Of a DNA stretch of 64,000 bases, positions 40,832 to 50,152 are shown one piece after another. Where the stretch lies: contig CAWBSE010000004.1 in assembly GCA_963791425.1 (NCBI GenBank), positions 248,001 through 312,000 of the forward strand. The letters run 5' to 3'. The stretch is from DATBLE01 sp963791425. GTDB lineage: Bacteria; Actinomycetota; Thermoleophilia; Gaiellales; Gaiellaceae. Each line of letters opens with the position of its first letter. Position 1 is the first letter of the stretch. Below the pieces are notes generated by a model. That model was not told the origin of the DNA and ran no database searches. It was given only the letters and a program-made list of their open reading frames with translations. Made by a program: the position numbers and the translations under genes.

Positions 40832-41900
40832 CCTAGGTGTAGTTCCTAAGCGCGTTGGTTCATCCGGGCCTCCTTGGAGGCTGAGCGCTGACGAAGGCAG
40901 CTCAGTCCCAAGGAGGCGATCCGGATGAGGCTTCACGGTAACGCGGCTCTCAGTTGGAGCGGCCGGCGGTTGCTCGCTCGGCGTGTGTTGGAGCAGAGGT
41001 GGACGCTGAGCGCGGCGGCCGAGGCCGCCGGGGTCAGCGTGCGCTGTGCTCGTAAGTGGGTTGGTCGGTATCGGGTCGAGGGGGAGCGTGGTCTTCTTGA
41101 TCGCTCGTCGGCTCCCAGGCGGGTCGCGAATCGAACGCCGGCCGATCGTGTGGCGGCGATCGTGGCGTTGCGCAGGTTGCGGATGACCGCGGCAGAGATC
41201 GCCGAGACGCTTGCGATGCCGCTCTCGACCGTTTCGGCGGTGTTGACCAGAAGCGGGATGGGCAGGCTGGGTCGGATCGGGCTCGAGCAGCCGGTCCGCT
41301 ACGAGCACACACGCCCGGGTGAGCTCGTCCATATCGACGTCAAGCGTCTCGGTCGGATCGAGGGCGGTGCCGGCAAGCGCGCCTTCCAGAGCGGCCGCCG
41401 GCAGCGACACAACCCACGCCGCAAAGACATGAACGGCATCCCCCGTCTCCAGGTCGGCTACGAGTGCGTCCACGTCTGCGTCGACGACTACAGCCGCCTC
41501 GCCTACGCCGAGGTGCTCCCCGACGAGAAAGCCTCAACCGCAGTCGGCTTCCTCAAACGAGCAGTCGCTCACTACAAGCGCCACGGGATCCAGGTCGAGC
41601 GAGTCCTCACCGACAACGGCTCCGCCTACCGCTCCGCGATCCACGCGCTCGCCTGCCGCCGCCTCGGCATCCGCCACAGCCGCACACGCCCGTACCGCCC
41701 TCAGACAAACGGCAAAGCCGAGCGCTTCATCCGCACGATGCTCCACGGCTGAGCCTACGGCGCGATCTACCGCTCAAGCCACGAACGCACCCAAGCCCTT
41801 GACGGCTGGCTCTGGCACTACAACCATCGAAGACGACACTCAGCCCTCGGCCACCAACCCCCGGCCAGCAGAACCAACCTGCTTGGGTCCTACACCTAGG
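40832..41900 (+). mobile_element. IS481-family-like insertion sequence, 1069 bp
   Basis: Bounded by inverted ends CCTAGGTGTAG (40832-40842) and CTACACCTAGG (41890-41900); beyond the 11 perfect bases the ends continue as an imperfect match to about 23 bp. The element holds one transposase frame. No convincing target duplication is seen. The right end contributes the stop codon of the M3-like peptidase gene. Confidence 0.8.
40925..41899 (+). CDS. IS481-like DDE transposase, internal stop codon
   Basis: 324 codons with an internal TGA at 41750-41752. N-terminal helix-turn-helix (LSAAAEAAGVSVRCARKWVG), then the integrase core with catalytic acids in LVHIDVKRLGR, VLTDNGSAYRS and NGKAERFIRTML. After MLHG the stop interrupts; the frame then continues AYGAIYRSSHERTQALDGWL to the true end at 41899. 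Relatives have Trp at this place, so TGG to TGA is likely. The triad is intact but about 48 C-terminal residues are lost, so the copy is probably inactive. Confidence 0.85.
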
Positions 41901-43389
41901 CGGCGGCGAGCGAGTCGCGCACGTACTCGGCCACGCCCTCGAGCTCGATCTCGGCCGACGTCAGCTCCTTGAGCAGCTCGTCGGCGGTCGGGCGCTGGCC
42001 CTCCGACCACAGCTCGCGCAGCAACGACCCGGCATCACGGCGCGTGAACCAGGTCGAGCCGAACTTCTCGCGGAAGAAGCGCTTCAGCTGCGCCTCGAAC
42101 GCCCACGCACGCACGTACTCGGTGGAGTAGAAGCCCGGGTCTACGTCGCCGAGGTAGTCGGTCTGGCTCGGCTCGATCTTCAGCGCGTCGCCGAGGATCT
42201 CGACGTACCGCTTCTGCATCGTGCGCGGATCCGGGGCGGCGTGCAGCTCGAGCTCGTACAGCACCTTCGCGCAGTAGCGGCGGACGAGGTAGAGGAGGCC
42301 GGTCGCGCTCTCGGCGACGAACTCGCTCGGCCGCGGGACGTCGAGGCGGCGGTTCAGCCACGCCGCGTCCTGGACGAGGTGCTCCATCAGCATCGCCCAG
42401 CCCTCGGTGACGGCGAAGTCGCCGAGGCGCCGCTCCTCGACCGGGAGGTCGGCGCGCGTGTGGGCAAAGTGCTCGGTGTGGCCGGCCTCGTGGAAGAGCG
42501 CGCGCCAGTCGTCGACGCCCCCGATCGGCTGGATGACCAGCACGACGCGGCCGGGCACCTCGATCGGCGAGCAGAAGGCCCGCGGCGACTTCTTCTCGCG
42601 CTGCTCGACGTCGAGCTCGACGTTCTCCTGGCCGTAGAGGTCGACGCCGAGATCGGCGAGCGTCGCCTCGAGCGCGGGCAGCATGCGGTCGCCCGGGAAC
42701 GAGCTGTCCCACTCGGGCGCACGGAACAGCCGCGACACGTCGTACCGCTGCGCCTCGGCGAGGCCGACCCCGACCCGATTCCGGAACAGCCTGTCGCCTG
42801 CGTCCTCCCACATCCGCTCGGTGGAGTCGAGAAACGCCCGGCACTGCTCGCCCATCTCGTCGAGCCGGAAGCCGAACCGCCGATGCAGCTCGACGTAGTC
42901 GGGTGCGCCGAGGGCATTGACGGCGTCGGTGGTGACCTGGGCCGCCTCGAGCTGGAGCGGCAGCAGATGCTCCTCGGTGAGCGCGTTGCGGGCGTGCTCG
43001 AGCCGCTCCCGCTTGGTGCGGTCGGGCTCGTTCGCGGTTGTCGGGCGCAGCATCCGGTAGGGAATCACGTCGCCGTCGACGGTCGCGGTCAGCTCTGCCT
43101 CGAGCCGCGCGGTCTTTTCCTCGAAGTCGCGTGTCAGGTTCCCGAGGTACCCCTGGCAGGCGAACTTCCAGAGCTCGCGGATCCTGCGGTCGCCGTCGAC
43201 GGCCGACCCGACCCGGTTCGCCTGCTCGAGGCTGGTCAGCTCGCCGAACCGCTCGTAGATCGCGACCAGATCGAGCGAATCCTTGTGGCCGGCGAAGTGG
43301 AGGTAGTACTCCTCGTCGATCGCCGCGATGAACCGGTCCGCCTGCTCGCGGTAGTCGTCCAGCTCGCGGGGGGTGGGCACGGCAGCCAT
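41896..43389 (-). CDS. M3/M32-like gluzincin peptidase
   Basis: 497 residues. The zinc motif is DDWRALFHEAGHTEHFAHTR (HExxH at about 300), and the downstream Glu is probably in FAVTEGWAMLMEHLV. Flanking helices resemble oligoendopeptidase F-like M3 enzymes. A cytosolic peptidase acting on peptides is inferred; there is no signal peptide. Its last codons run into the IS right end, which supplies the TAG; C-terminal EYVRDSLAAA looks near complete. Confidence 0.82.
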   Translation of the reverse strand: MAAVPTPRELDDYREQADRFIAAIDEEYYLHFAGHKDSLDLVAIYERFGELTSLEQANRVGSAVDGDRRIRELWKFACQGYLGNLTRDFEEKTARLEAELTATVDGDVIPYRMLRPTTANEPDRTKRERLEHARNALTEEHLLPLQLEAAQVTTDAVNALGAPDYVELHRRFGFRLDEMGEQCRAFLDSTERMWEDAGDRLFRNRVGVGLAEAQRYDVSRLFRAPEWDSSFPGDRMLPALEATLADLGVDLYGQENVELDVEQREKKSPRAFCSPIEVPGRVVLVIQPIGGVDDWRALFHEAGHTEHFAHTRADLPVEERRLGDFAVTEGWAMLMEHLVQDAAWLNRRLDVPRPSEFVAESATGLLYLVRRYCAKVLYELELHAAPDPRTMQKRYVEILGDALKIEPSQTDYLGDVDPGFYSTEYVRAWAFEAQLKRFFREKFGSTWFTRRDAGSLLRELWSEGQRPTADELLKELTSAEIELEGVAEYVRDSLAAA

Positions 43390-43412
43390 CAGCGGTGGCC
43401 TAGGATACCCGC

Positions 43413-43814
43413 GTGCAGCGGATCAGCATCTCGACCGAGCGCAAGACGCAGCTCGTCGACATCACGCAGCAGGTGCAGGAGGCGCTCGGGGACGCGAACG
43501 GCGCCGCCGCGGCGCTCGTCTACGTGCCGCACACGACCGCCGGTGTGACGATCAACGAGGGCGCCGACCCGCTCGTCGCCCGCGACCTCGAGGCTGCCCT
43601 CCAGAAGATCGTCGACGACGGCTGGCCGTGGCTGCACGTCGACGACCCGGACGGCCCGAACGCGCCGTCGCACGTGCGCGGCTCGCTGATCGGGCCGCAT
43701 GTGCTCGTCCCGATCGACGAGGGCAAGCTCGGCCTCGGCACGTGGCAGGGGATCTTCTTCTGCGAGTTCGACGGGCCGCGCGAGCGGAACGTCTTCGTCA
43801 CGACCCTCAGGTAG
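43413..43814 (+). CDS. YjbQ/UPF0047 family protein
   Basis: 133 residues, GTG start, 23 bp from the divergent peptidase gene. Matches the small YjbQ family: VYVPHTTAGVTINEGADPLV, HVDDPDGPNAPSHVRGSLIG and GTWQGIFFCEFDGPRERNVF. Members form trimers with a bound metal or phosphate; some have weak thiamine-phosphate-synthase activity, but the physiological role is unclear. It ends 4 bp before the first secreted zincin gene. Confidence 0.9.
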   Translation: MQRISISTERKTQLVDITQQVQEALGDANGAAAALVYVPHTTAGVTINEGADPLVARDLEAALQKIVDDGWPWLHVDDPDGPNAPSHVRGSLIGPHVLVPIDEGKLGLGTWQGIFFCEFDGPRERNVFVTTLR

Positions 43815-43818
43815 CGCC

Positions 43819-44808
43819 GTGAGACGACGGCTCGCGGCTGCGCTGGTCGGGGCTGCGGCGTTGCTGCTCCTCGCGGGATTCGGGGCGACGCCGGCGCAGC
43901 GGGTCGCGTGGCTGAAGCCGTGGTCGGCGTGGACGACCGACCTGGAGAACGACCTCGACGCGGCCGCGACCTTCCCGAAGAAGACGGCGGGCGCGAGCGC
44001 GCTCTTCACACGCCTGGCCGGCTGCGAGAACGCGGCGAGGCGGGTGCCGGCGGCGCCGCGGGACTTTGCGGCGATCGAGCGCCTGGACGCGGACGTCTGC
44101 GCGAAGGCGATGCGCGCCGCCCGTGACGGGCGCGCCGCGCTCGCAGGTGACGGAGCGGCCGCGGACCGCTACCCCGACTCGCTCGGCGAGGCCTCGGACG
44201 CGTACAGCGAGCTCCTCGACGTCGCCTGGAAGGCGCTCTTCTTCAACCGGCCGATCCCGACCCAGCGGCGGGTGACGGGTGCGAGCCGGATCGAGCCGAC
44301 GCTCAGCCGGGTCGCCGCCCGGGTCTACGAGCTGACGCAGCCGGTCGAGGTGCGCTGCTGGAGCAAGCGCGACTGGCCGCAGGCCGTCGCCGAGTCCGAC
44401 GCCTGGTACGGCGACAAGGACACGCCCGACCTGCTCGACGGGTTCGCCGAGCCGGACGACCGGCGCATCCATCTCCCGCAGGCCGACTGCGGGCCGCTGA
44501 CGGTGTACCTCTACGGCGACCCGACGAGCATCGGCCGCTACACGCTCGCGTACACGGTCGGCACGCTCGTCCACGAGGCGGCGCACATCGCGCACCCGGA
44601 CGCGTCCGAGGCGGTGACCGAGTGTCACGGGCTCCAGCACGTCGCCGCCGGCGCGCGGGCCCTCGGTGTCCCGGCGGCCGATGCGGCGTCGCTCGCGCGG
44701 CTCTACTGGAAGACGATCTACCCCGACGAGCCGGACGAGTACATCACGCCCCGGTGCCGTGCCGGCGGCCCGCTGGACGAGACGCCGAACGACGGCGTCT
44801 GGCCATGA
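43819..44808 (+). CDS. Secreted zincin-like protein, paralogue 1
   Basis: 329 residues from GTG 43819. Signal peptide (about 1-22, AAALVGAAALLLLAGFGA). The C-terminal half has LVHEAAHIAHPDASEAVTEC, an HExxH zinc motif followed by a Glu-containing TEC segment. Four or more cysteines (AGCENA, ADVCAKA, VRCWSKRDW, EYITPRCRAGG) suggest disulfides. It ends DETPNDGVWP, almost the same as its neighbour. Probably an extracytoplasmic metallopeptidase, but proteolysis is not shown. Confidence 0.75.
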   Translation: MRRRLAAALVGAAALLLLAGFGATPAQRVAWLKPWSAWTTDLENDLDAAATFPKKTAGASALFTRLAGCENAARRVPAAPRDFAAIERLDADVCAKAMRAARDGRAALAGDGAAADRYPDSLGEASDAYSELLDVAWKALFFNRPIPTQRRVTGASRIEPTLSRVAARVYELTQPVEVRCWSKRDWPQAVAESDAWYGDKDTPDLLDGFAEPDDRRIHLPQADCGPLTVYLYGDPTSIGRYTLAYTVGTLVHEAAHIAHPDASEAVTECHGLQHVAAGARALGVPAADAASLARLYWKTIYPDEPDEYITPRCRAGGPLDETPNDGVWP

Positions 44809-44812
44809 ACGG

Positions 44813-45814
44813 GTGAAGCTCTGGGCCGTCCTGGTCGTCGCCGCCGCGATCGCAGTGGCGGCGGTTGCCGGCACGCGGGCGTACCACAGCGGCGGCCCGT
44901 CGAAGAGCGAGGCCGCGTGGGTCGAGGACTGGGGCGTGTGGCACAACGACGCGCTCGGCGTCCTCGCACGGGCGGAGGAGGCGGAGCTCGGGCCTCCCGC
45001 AGTGTTCCGGGCGACCTTCCCGGCCCTGCGCTCGTGCGCGCACTTCGACTCCCGCGTTCCCGCCGCGCCGGTGCGCTACCGGCCCGCGCGACAGGCCGCC
45101 GAGCGGGCCTGCACCGTGATCCGGTCGTCGGCAACGCTCGGTGATCGCCTGCTCGCCGGTGACGATCCCGCCTCGGTCGCGTTCGGCGACGCGATCCAGC
45201 AGGGGACGACGCTGCTGGAGGAGGCGTCCGAGGCGTTGCGGGTCAGGCTCAGCTTCAACCGGCGGCTGCCGGTGCTCGGCGGCGCCGCGCAGGTGAGCCG
45301 GGTGGAGCCGCGGCTCAGCCGCGTCGCCTCCGCGATCGCCGGCCGGCCGACCGACGCGCGCTGCTGGTCGCCGTCCGACTGGAACACCGTCGTCCGCGAG
45401 GAGCATGCGTTCTACGGCGAACGCTCCGGCGTCGACCTCGCGGGCTTCGCCCAGCCCGGCGTGACAGGCCGCTCGGTGATCCACCTCGCGCCGGAGATCT
45501 GCGCCGGCCTCGGCGGCCTGCTGTACGGAAAGGCGCCCGTCCGGATCGACCTCGCCGAGGATGTCCTCGTCCTCACGCACGAGGCCGAGCACATCACCAG
45601 CCCGCCGTCGTCCGAGTTCGTCACCGAGTGCTACGCCGTCCAGCACATGGCGCGGGCCGGCCGGCTGCTCGGATTGCCTGCGGCGCGGTCGCAGGAGCTC
45701 GCCAGCGCCTACTGGCGCTACCTGTATCCGGACGATCCGCCGGGGTACAAGGCGCCGGCGTGTGGGCCCGGGCGGCCGCTGGACGAGACGCCCGGCGACG
45801 GCGTCTGGCCCTGA
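44813..45814 (+). CDS. Secreted zincin-like protein, paralogue 2
   Basis: 333 residues from GTG 44813, 4 bp after paralogue 1. Signal anchor (about 3-22, WAVLVVAAAIAVAAVAGT). It shares the layout of paralogue 1: VSRVEPRLSRVASAIAG with IEPTLSRVAARVYEL, RCWSPSDWN with RCWSKRDWP, LTHEAEHITSPPSSEFVTEC with LVHEAAHIAHPDASEAVTEC, and DETPGDGVWP with DETPNDGVWP. The two proteins have diverged strongly elsewhere, so the duplication is old. Zinc-binding residues are intact. Confidence 0.75.
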   Translation: MKLWAVLVVAAAIAVAAVAGTRAYHSGGPSKSEAAWVEDWGVWHNDALGVLARAEEAELGPPAVFRATFPALRSCAHFDSRVPAAPVRYRPARQAAERACTVIRSSATLGDRLLAGDDPASVAFGDAIQQGTTLLEEASEALRVRLSFNRRLPVLGGAAQVSRVEPRLSRVASAIAGRPTDARCWSPSDWNTVVREEHAFYGERSGVDLAGFAQPGVTGRSVIHLAPEICAGLGGLLYGKAPVRIDLAEDVLVLTHEAEHITSPPSSEFVTECYAVQHMARAGRLLGLPAARSQELASAYWRYLYPDDPPGYKAPACGPGRPLDETPGDGVWP

Positions 45815-45833
45815 CCCCGGTACGCTGGCGGCC

Positions 45834-47196
45834 ATGGCCGCCCCTGTCAGGAACGGAGACGAGCTCGAGCTCACGATCGACTCCCTCGCCTACGGCGGGA
45901 ACGGCGTCGCGCGGCTGAACGGCTTCGTCGTCTTCGTCCGGCGCGGCCTGCCCGGCGACACCGTGCGCGCGACCGTGACGAAGGTGAAGCGAGGCTTCGC
46001 CGAGGCGACCGCCGATGAGGTGCTCGTCGCCGGCGCGCAGCGGGTCGATCCGTCCTGTGCCCACTTCGGCGAGCTGCGGCGGCTGCCGCTTCCAGGATCT
46101 CGCCTACGAGGCGCAGATCGCCGCCAAGCACGACCAGGTGCGCGACGCGCTCGTCCGGCTCGGCCGGATCGCCGACCCGCCGCTCGAGGACATCCTCCCC
46201 GCGGTCGAGCAGTACCACTACCGCAACAAGCTCGAGTACTCGTTCACCGACACGCCGCGGGGAGCGGCGCTCGGGTTCCACCGGGCCGGCCGCTGGGACG
46301 AGGTGCTGGAGGTCGACAAGTGCTGGCTGACCAGCGAGGTCGGCAACACGATCCGCGAGACCGTCCGCGAGTGGGCGCAGGAGGAGGGCCTGCCGGCGTT
46401 CGACCAGGAGACGCACACCGGGTATCTCCGGCACCTCGTCGTCCGCGAGGGACGCAACACCGGCCAGGCGCTCGTCGAGCTCGTCACCGCGCCCGGCGAC
46501 CTCCAGGGCGCCGACCACCTCGTCGAGATGCTCCGGGCGATTCCCGAGGTGCGCTCGATCCACTGGGCGGTGAACGACTCGAAGGCCGAGGTGACGAACC
46601 TGCCGACGAACCTGCTCTGGGGCGAGGAGGCGATCGAGGAGGAGATCCTCGGCCTCCGCTACCGCGTCCGCCCGAACGCATTCCTGCAGACGAACACGGC
46701 GATGGCCGAGAAGCTGTACGAGCTGGCGATCGAGTACGCCGGCCTGACCGGCAGCGAGACGGTGTACGACCTCTACTGCGGCACCGGGACGATCGGCCTG
46801 TCGATGGCGTCGCAGGCGCTGACGGTGTGGGGCGTGGAGGCGAACGAGGAGTCGGTCGCCTGCGCGATCGAGAACGCCGGCTTGAACGGGATCTCGAACG
46901 CCGCGTTCTTCGCGGGTGAGGTCGGGCGGTCGCTCGAGGATCTCGCCGAGCGGGCGGGGCCGCCGGGCGTGGCCGTCGTCGATCCGCCGCGGGCCGGCCT
47001 GTCCGGCAAGGCCCTGCGCGCGCTGGCCCGGCTCGAGGCGCCGACGATCGTGTACGTCTCGTGCAACCCGACCACGCTCGCCGGCAACGTCAAGGATCTC
47101 GTCAACGACTGGGGCTACACGCTCCGCCGCGTCCGGCCCGTGGACATGTTCCCGCACACGCCGCACGTCGAGTCGGTCTCCCTGCTGACGCGGTGA
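45834..47196 (+). CDS. RumA/TrmA-type RNA uracil-5-methyltransferase, frameshifted
   Basis: ATG 45834. TRAM domain (about 5-65, ELTIDSLAYGGNGVARLNGF), 4Fe-4S cysteines, then the SAM-binding methyltransferase domain (YDLYCGTGTIGLSMASQALT, VAVVDPPRAGLSGKALRALA) and the nucleophile region VYVSCNPTTLAGNVKDLV. An extra C at about 46074 breaks the frame exactly in the cluster motif; removing it restores CAHFGECGGCRFQDLAYEAQ. It uses SAM to form 5-methyluridine in rRNA or tRNA. Overlaps the LLM gene by 4 bases. Confidence 0.88.
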
Positions 47197-48135
47197 GGCT
47201 CGTCCTCATGATCGAGGGCCAGGAGGGCGTCTCCTGGGACGAGTGGGTGGCGCTCGCCCGCGCGTGCGAGGAGCACGGCCTCGAAGGCCTCTTCCGCTCC
47301 GACCACTACCAGTCGGTGTTCGACATCTCGGGCCGCGGCTCGCTCGACGCCTGGGCGACCCTTGCCGGGCTCGCCGCGATCACCGAGCGGATCCGCCTCG
47401 GCACGATGGTCTCGCCCGCGACCTTCCGCCGGCCTTCCGTCGTCTCGCGGATGGTCGCCACCGTCGACCACATCTCCGGCGGCCGCGTCGAGCTCGGCCT
47501 CGGCGCCGGCTGGAACGCCGCCGAGCACGAGTCGGCCGGGTTTCCGTTCCCCGAGCTGGGCGAGCGGATGGACATCCTCGAGGAGCAGCTGGAGATCATC
47601 CACCGGCAGTGGACACAGGACGAGTTCTCGTTCGAGGGGCGGCACTACCAGCTCGAGCAGAGCCGGGCCGAGCCGAAGCCGCTCCAGACGCCGCACCCGC
47701 CGATCGTGCTGGGCGGCCAGGCCGGGCCGCGCGCGGCGCGCCTCGCGGCGCGCTGGGCGGACGAGTACAACGCGCCGTTCGCGTCCGTCGACGAGTGCCG
47801 CGAGCGGCGGGCACGCATCGTCGAGGCGTGCGAGCGAGAGGGACGGAAGCCGATCCCGTTCTCGCTGATGGCGCCGTGCTGCGTCGGCCGCGACGACGCC
47901 GAGGCGCTCCACCGGGCGCGTCGCCGGCTGGAGCGAAGCGGGCGGCCGGACGACGACCCGTCGGCGCTGCTCGAAGAGGAGAACGTCCTCGTCGGGACGG
48001 TCGACCAGGTCGTCGCGCGGCTCCAGGCGTACGCAGGAGGCCGGCGTCGAGCGGGCATTCCTCCAGCATCTCGACCACACCGACCTCGACATGGTGCGCC
48101 TGATCGGCGAGCAGATCGTCCCCGCAGTCGGCTGA
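47193..48135 (+). CDS. LLM-class (F420-type) oxidoreductase, frameshifted near the end
   Basis: GTG 47193 overlaps the methyltransferase stop. It is a luciferase-like TIM barrel: GLFRSDHYQSVFDISGRGSL, RIRLGTMVSPATFRRPSVVS, ATVDHISGGRVELGLGAGWN, and HPPIVLGGQAGPRAARLAAR. The pattern fits F420-dependent members common in actinobacteria, although FMN use is possible. An extra G near 48036 shifts the last 30 codons; correction gives EAGVERAFLQHLDHTDLDMV ending IVPAVG at 48135. Substrate unknown. Confidence 0.87.
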
Positions 48136-48252
48136 GAACCCCTAATCCTGGGGTCGGGCGCCCAAACATGCGGGGTTGCCCGTCTTGCATCCGCGGCCCC
48201 GCTTGCATAGGCTCGGGTCGCTCACTGCAAGCTTGTAAACCGAAGGAGCCCA

Positions 48253-48799
48253 ATGCGTCGTAAGACGATTCTCGCCCTGGGTCTGACCCTGCTGGCGATG
48301 CTGATGCTCGTCGCCGCCGGGTGTGGCGGGGGCGGCAGCAAGAACACGGCGGCGACCACCGAGGCAGCGACCACGGAGGCCGTGACGACCGAAGCCGCAA
48401 CGACGGAGGCAGCGACAACCGAGGCCGCCACCACCACGGCGACCACGACGCCCGATCTCTCGGGTATCGCCTCCGCGGGGAACTGCAAGGAACTCGCTGA
48501 TCTCAGCTCGAAGCTCTCGAGCGCGTTCAGCGGCAGCGCCACGCCGGACGACATCAAGAAGGAAGCGGCCGTCCTGAACGAGATCGCCGACAAGGCACCG
48601 TCGGAGATCAAGGCCGACTTCAAGACGATGGCCGCGTTCGTGGCCAAGGTTGCCGACATCTACGAGCGGCCTCACGCCCGGCCAGGTGCCGGATGCGGCG
48701 ACGCTGCAGAAGCTTCAGGGCCTGCAGACCGACGCCGCCAAGGTGACCACGGCGTCGCAGAACATCGCGACCTGGGCCGCCAAGAACTGCCACGCCTAA
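48253..48799 (+). CDS. Lipoprotein with Thr/Glu/Ala repeat linker, frameshifted
   Basis: ATG 48253 behind GAAGGAG. Lipobox LMLVAAGCGGGG. Residues about 32-66 are a repeat linker of (T)TEAA units, a flexible spacer through the wall. A helical domain follows (about 72-180) with one Cys (NCKELADLSSKLSSAFSG). An extra C near 48667 shifts the frame; correction gives GLTPGQVPDAATLQKLQGLQ and an end KNCHA at 48799, a second Cys. Function unknown. Confidence 0.8.
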
Positions 48800-49562
48800 C
48801 AGCGGATCGGCGGGGACAGCCTCCTAGGGGACTGTCCCCGCTCCGCCTGCGCAGCTGCTTCCAGATCAGGTCCGCGTTCGGGATCAGGAAGCCGATCGAG
48901 AGCGCGGGGAGCGCGGGGAGTCCGGCCACGTCGGCCCAGACGGTGATCGCGATCGTCCCGCCGAGGGCGGCGACCATCGCGAGCCACGTCCAGCCTGGCC
49001 GCAGGTGGAAGCGGACCGCCGCCGCGAGGAAGAGCCCGAAGAACAGGATGTCGGGGATCCCGAGACGCGGGTCGTTCGGTTCGTGCGGTAGCGCCCAGTA
49101 GACCGAGAAGTACGAGAAGACATTCGAGTGGTGCTCGACGATGTTGCCGGTCGGGCCGCGGAACACCGAGTAGGCGTCCACGAACGGGACGATCAGCGCG
49201 ACGACGACCAGCAGCACCAGCTCCTCGAACAGGTTGAGGAACCAGAACGCGAAGAAGGTGACGGCCGCGAGCTTCGTGACGTTCGCCAGCACCTCGAGGT
49301 CGCCGAGCTCGGCGAGCAGCGCCAGCACGGCAAGCGCGGCGGCGACGGGGAGGAGGCCGCGCGCGCGGGCGAGCGGCAGCACGATCCAGTCGAACGCGAA
49401 GACGGCCGGCATCAGCACGAACGCCAGCAGCGCGACCTCCCACCAGACGGAGTGGATTCGCGGAACCGTGTCGACCGCGTAGTACCAGGCAGCGCCGGCC
49501 GCCAGCCAGGCGACGAGGGCGAGGGTGCGCGGCCGGCTCAGTACGGGGGAAGCTCTGCCCAC
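48672..49562 (-). CDS. Multi-pass membrane protein, hypothetical
   Basis: From GTG 49562, overlapping the glycosylase gene by 25 bp. The first 245 or so residues contain about seven helices (LALVAWLAAGAAWYYAVDTV, VALLAFVLMPAVFAFDWIVL, VTFFAFWFLNLFEELVLLVV, IPDILFFGLFLAAAVRFHLR). After KQLRRRS (about 48850) the frame passes through a palindrome into sequence antisense to the lipoprotein, so the real end is probably a TAG at 48824 in the adjacent frame. Function unknown. Confidence 0.65.
   Translation of the reverse strand: MGRASPVLSRPRTLALVAWLAAGAAWYYAVDTVPRIHSVWWEVALLAFVLMPAVFAFDWIVLPLARARGLLPVAAALAVLALLAELGDLEVLANVTKLAAVTFFAFWFLNLFEELVLLVVVALIVPFVDAYSVFRGPTGNIVEHHSNVFSYFSVYWALPHEPNDPRLGIPDILFFGLFLAAAVRFHLRPGWTWLAMVAALGGTIAITVWADVAGLPALPALSIGFLIPNADLIWKQLRRRSGDSPLGGCPRRSAVRRGSSWRPRSRCSATPWSPWRRRSAGPEASAASPHPAPGRA
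48812..48839. repeat. Short palindromic repeat / possible terminator
   Basis: GGGGACAG (48812-48819) and CTGTCCCC (48832-48839) with a 12-base loop that contains a TAG on the minus strand. It lies between the convergent lipoprotein and membrane protein genes. It resembles the palindromes at 51911, 57784 and 57866. Confidence 0.6.
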
Positions 49563-50143
49563 CAGGAGCCGAGCACCTTGAACGCGTTCCAGAACGCGGT
49601 CTTCGCGGGGGCCTCGTCGAGCGAGGTGTCGATGTCCGGGACGACGAGCGCCTCGACCGTCGGCGTGAACCGCCGGAGCTCGCCCTGCTCCGGGCCGACC
49701 TTCTCGGCGAGCGGGAACTCGAGGTCGTTGAGGAAGGCCAGCGCGTCCTCGCCCATCGCGACCACGACCTTCGGCTGGACGATGTGCAGCTCGCGGGTGA
49801 GCCAGCCGCGCGCCTCCTCGTCGTCGGCGCCCTCGGCCAGCTTCACGCAGTTCGTCCCGTAGACGGCCATCGGGTCGACGCGGAGGCGCTGCATCGACTT
49901 GAGGACGGCCTGGCCGGCGCGGCCGAAGAACGCGACGCCCTCCTGGATCTCGCTCGCCTGCGGCCGGTGCTTCAGCAGGAAGATGTCGGCGAGGGGGTGC
50001 CCCGAGCCGAGCACCGGCACCGAGACGCCGCCCGCAGCGCGCGCGATCTCGTCTCCGAGTTCGTTGATCTCGGAGATCGCTTTCTGCAGGTACTTCTCGT
50101 GGATCTCGTCAGCGGGCACGGCGGTCACTTTGGGCAGGACCAC
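49538..50143 (-). CDS. Uracil-DNA glycosylase superfamily protein
   Basis: 201 residues. The UDG fold is recognisable from VPVLGSGHPLADIFLLKHRP (variant of the N-terminal catalytic motif), GVAFFGRAGQAVLKSMQRLR, VYGTNCVKLAEGADDEEARG and KVVVAMGEDALAFLNDL. The four cysteines of Fe-S family 4/5 enzymes are absent (only one Cys), and the N-terminal GE-PG motif is altered to GSGHPLAD. It may therefore be a divergent subgroup with uncertain catalytic ability. It is 9 bp downstream of the GT-PHP gene. Confidence 0.75.
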   Translation of the reverse strand: MVLPKVTAVPADEIHEKYLQKAISEINELGDEIARAAGGVSVPVLGSGHPLADIFLLKHRPQASEIQEGVAFFGRAGQAVLKSMQRLRVDPMAVYGTNCVKLAEGADDEEARGWLTRELHIVQPKVVVAMGEDALAFLNDLEFPLAEKVGPEQGELRRFTPTVEALVVPDIDTSLDEAPAKTAFWNAFKVLGSWWAELPPY

Positions 50144-50152
50144 AGTTCTCCT

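Noticed and set aside
41896..41900. Target-site duplication of the IS element
   Set aside because: Bases flanking the two inverted ends (CTT on the left, CGG on the right) do not match, so no duplication can be claimed.
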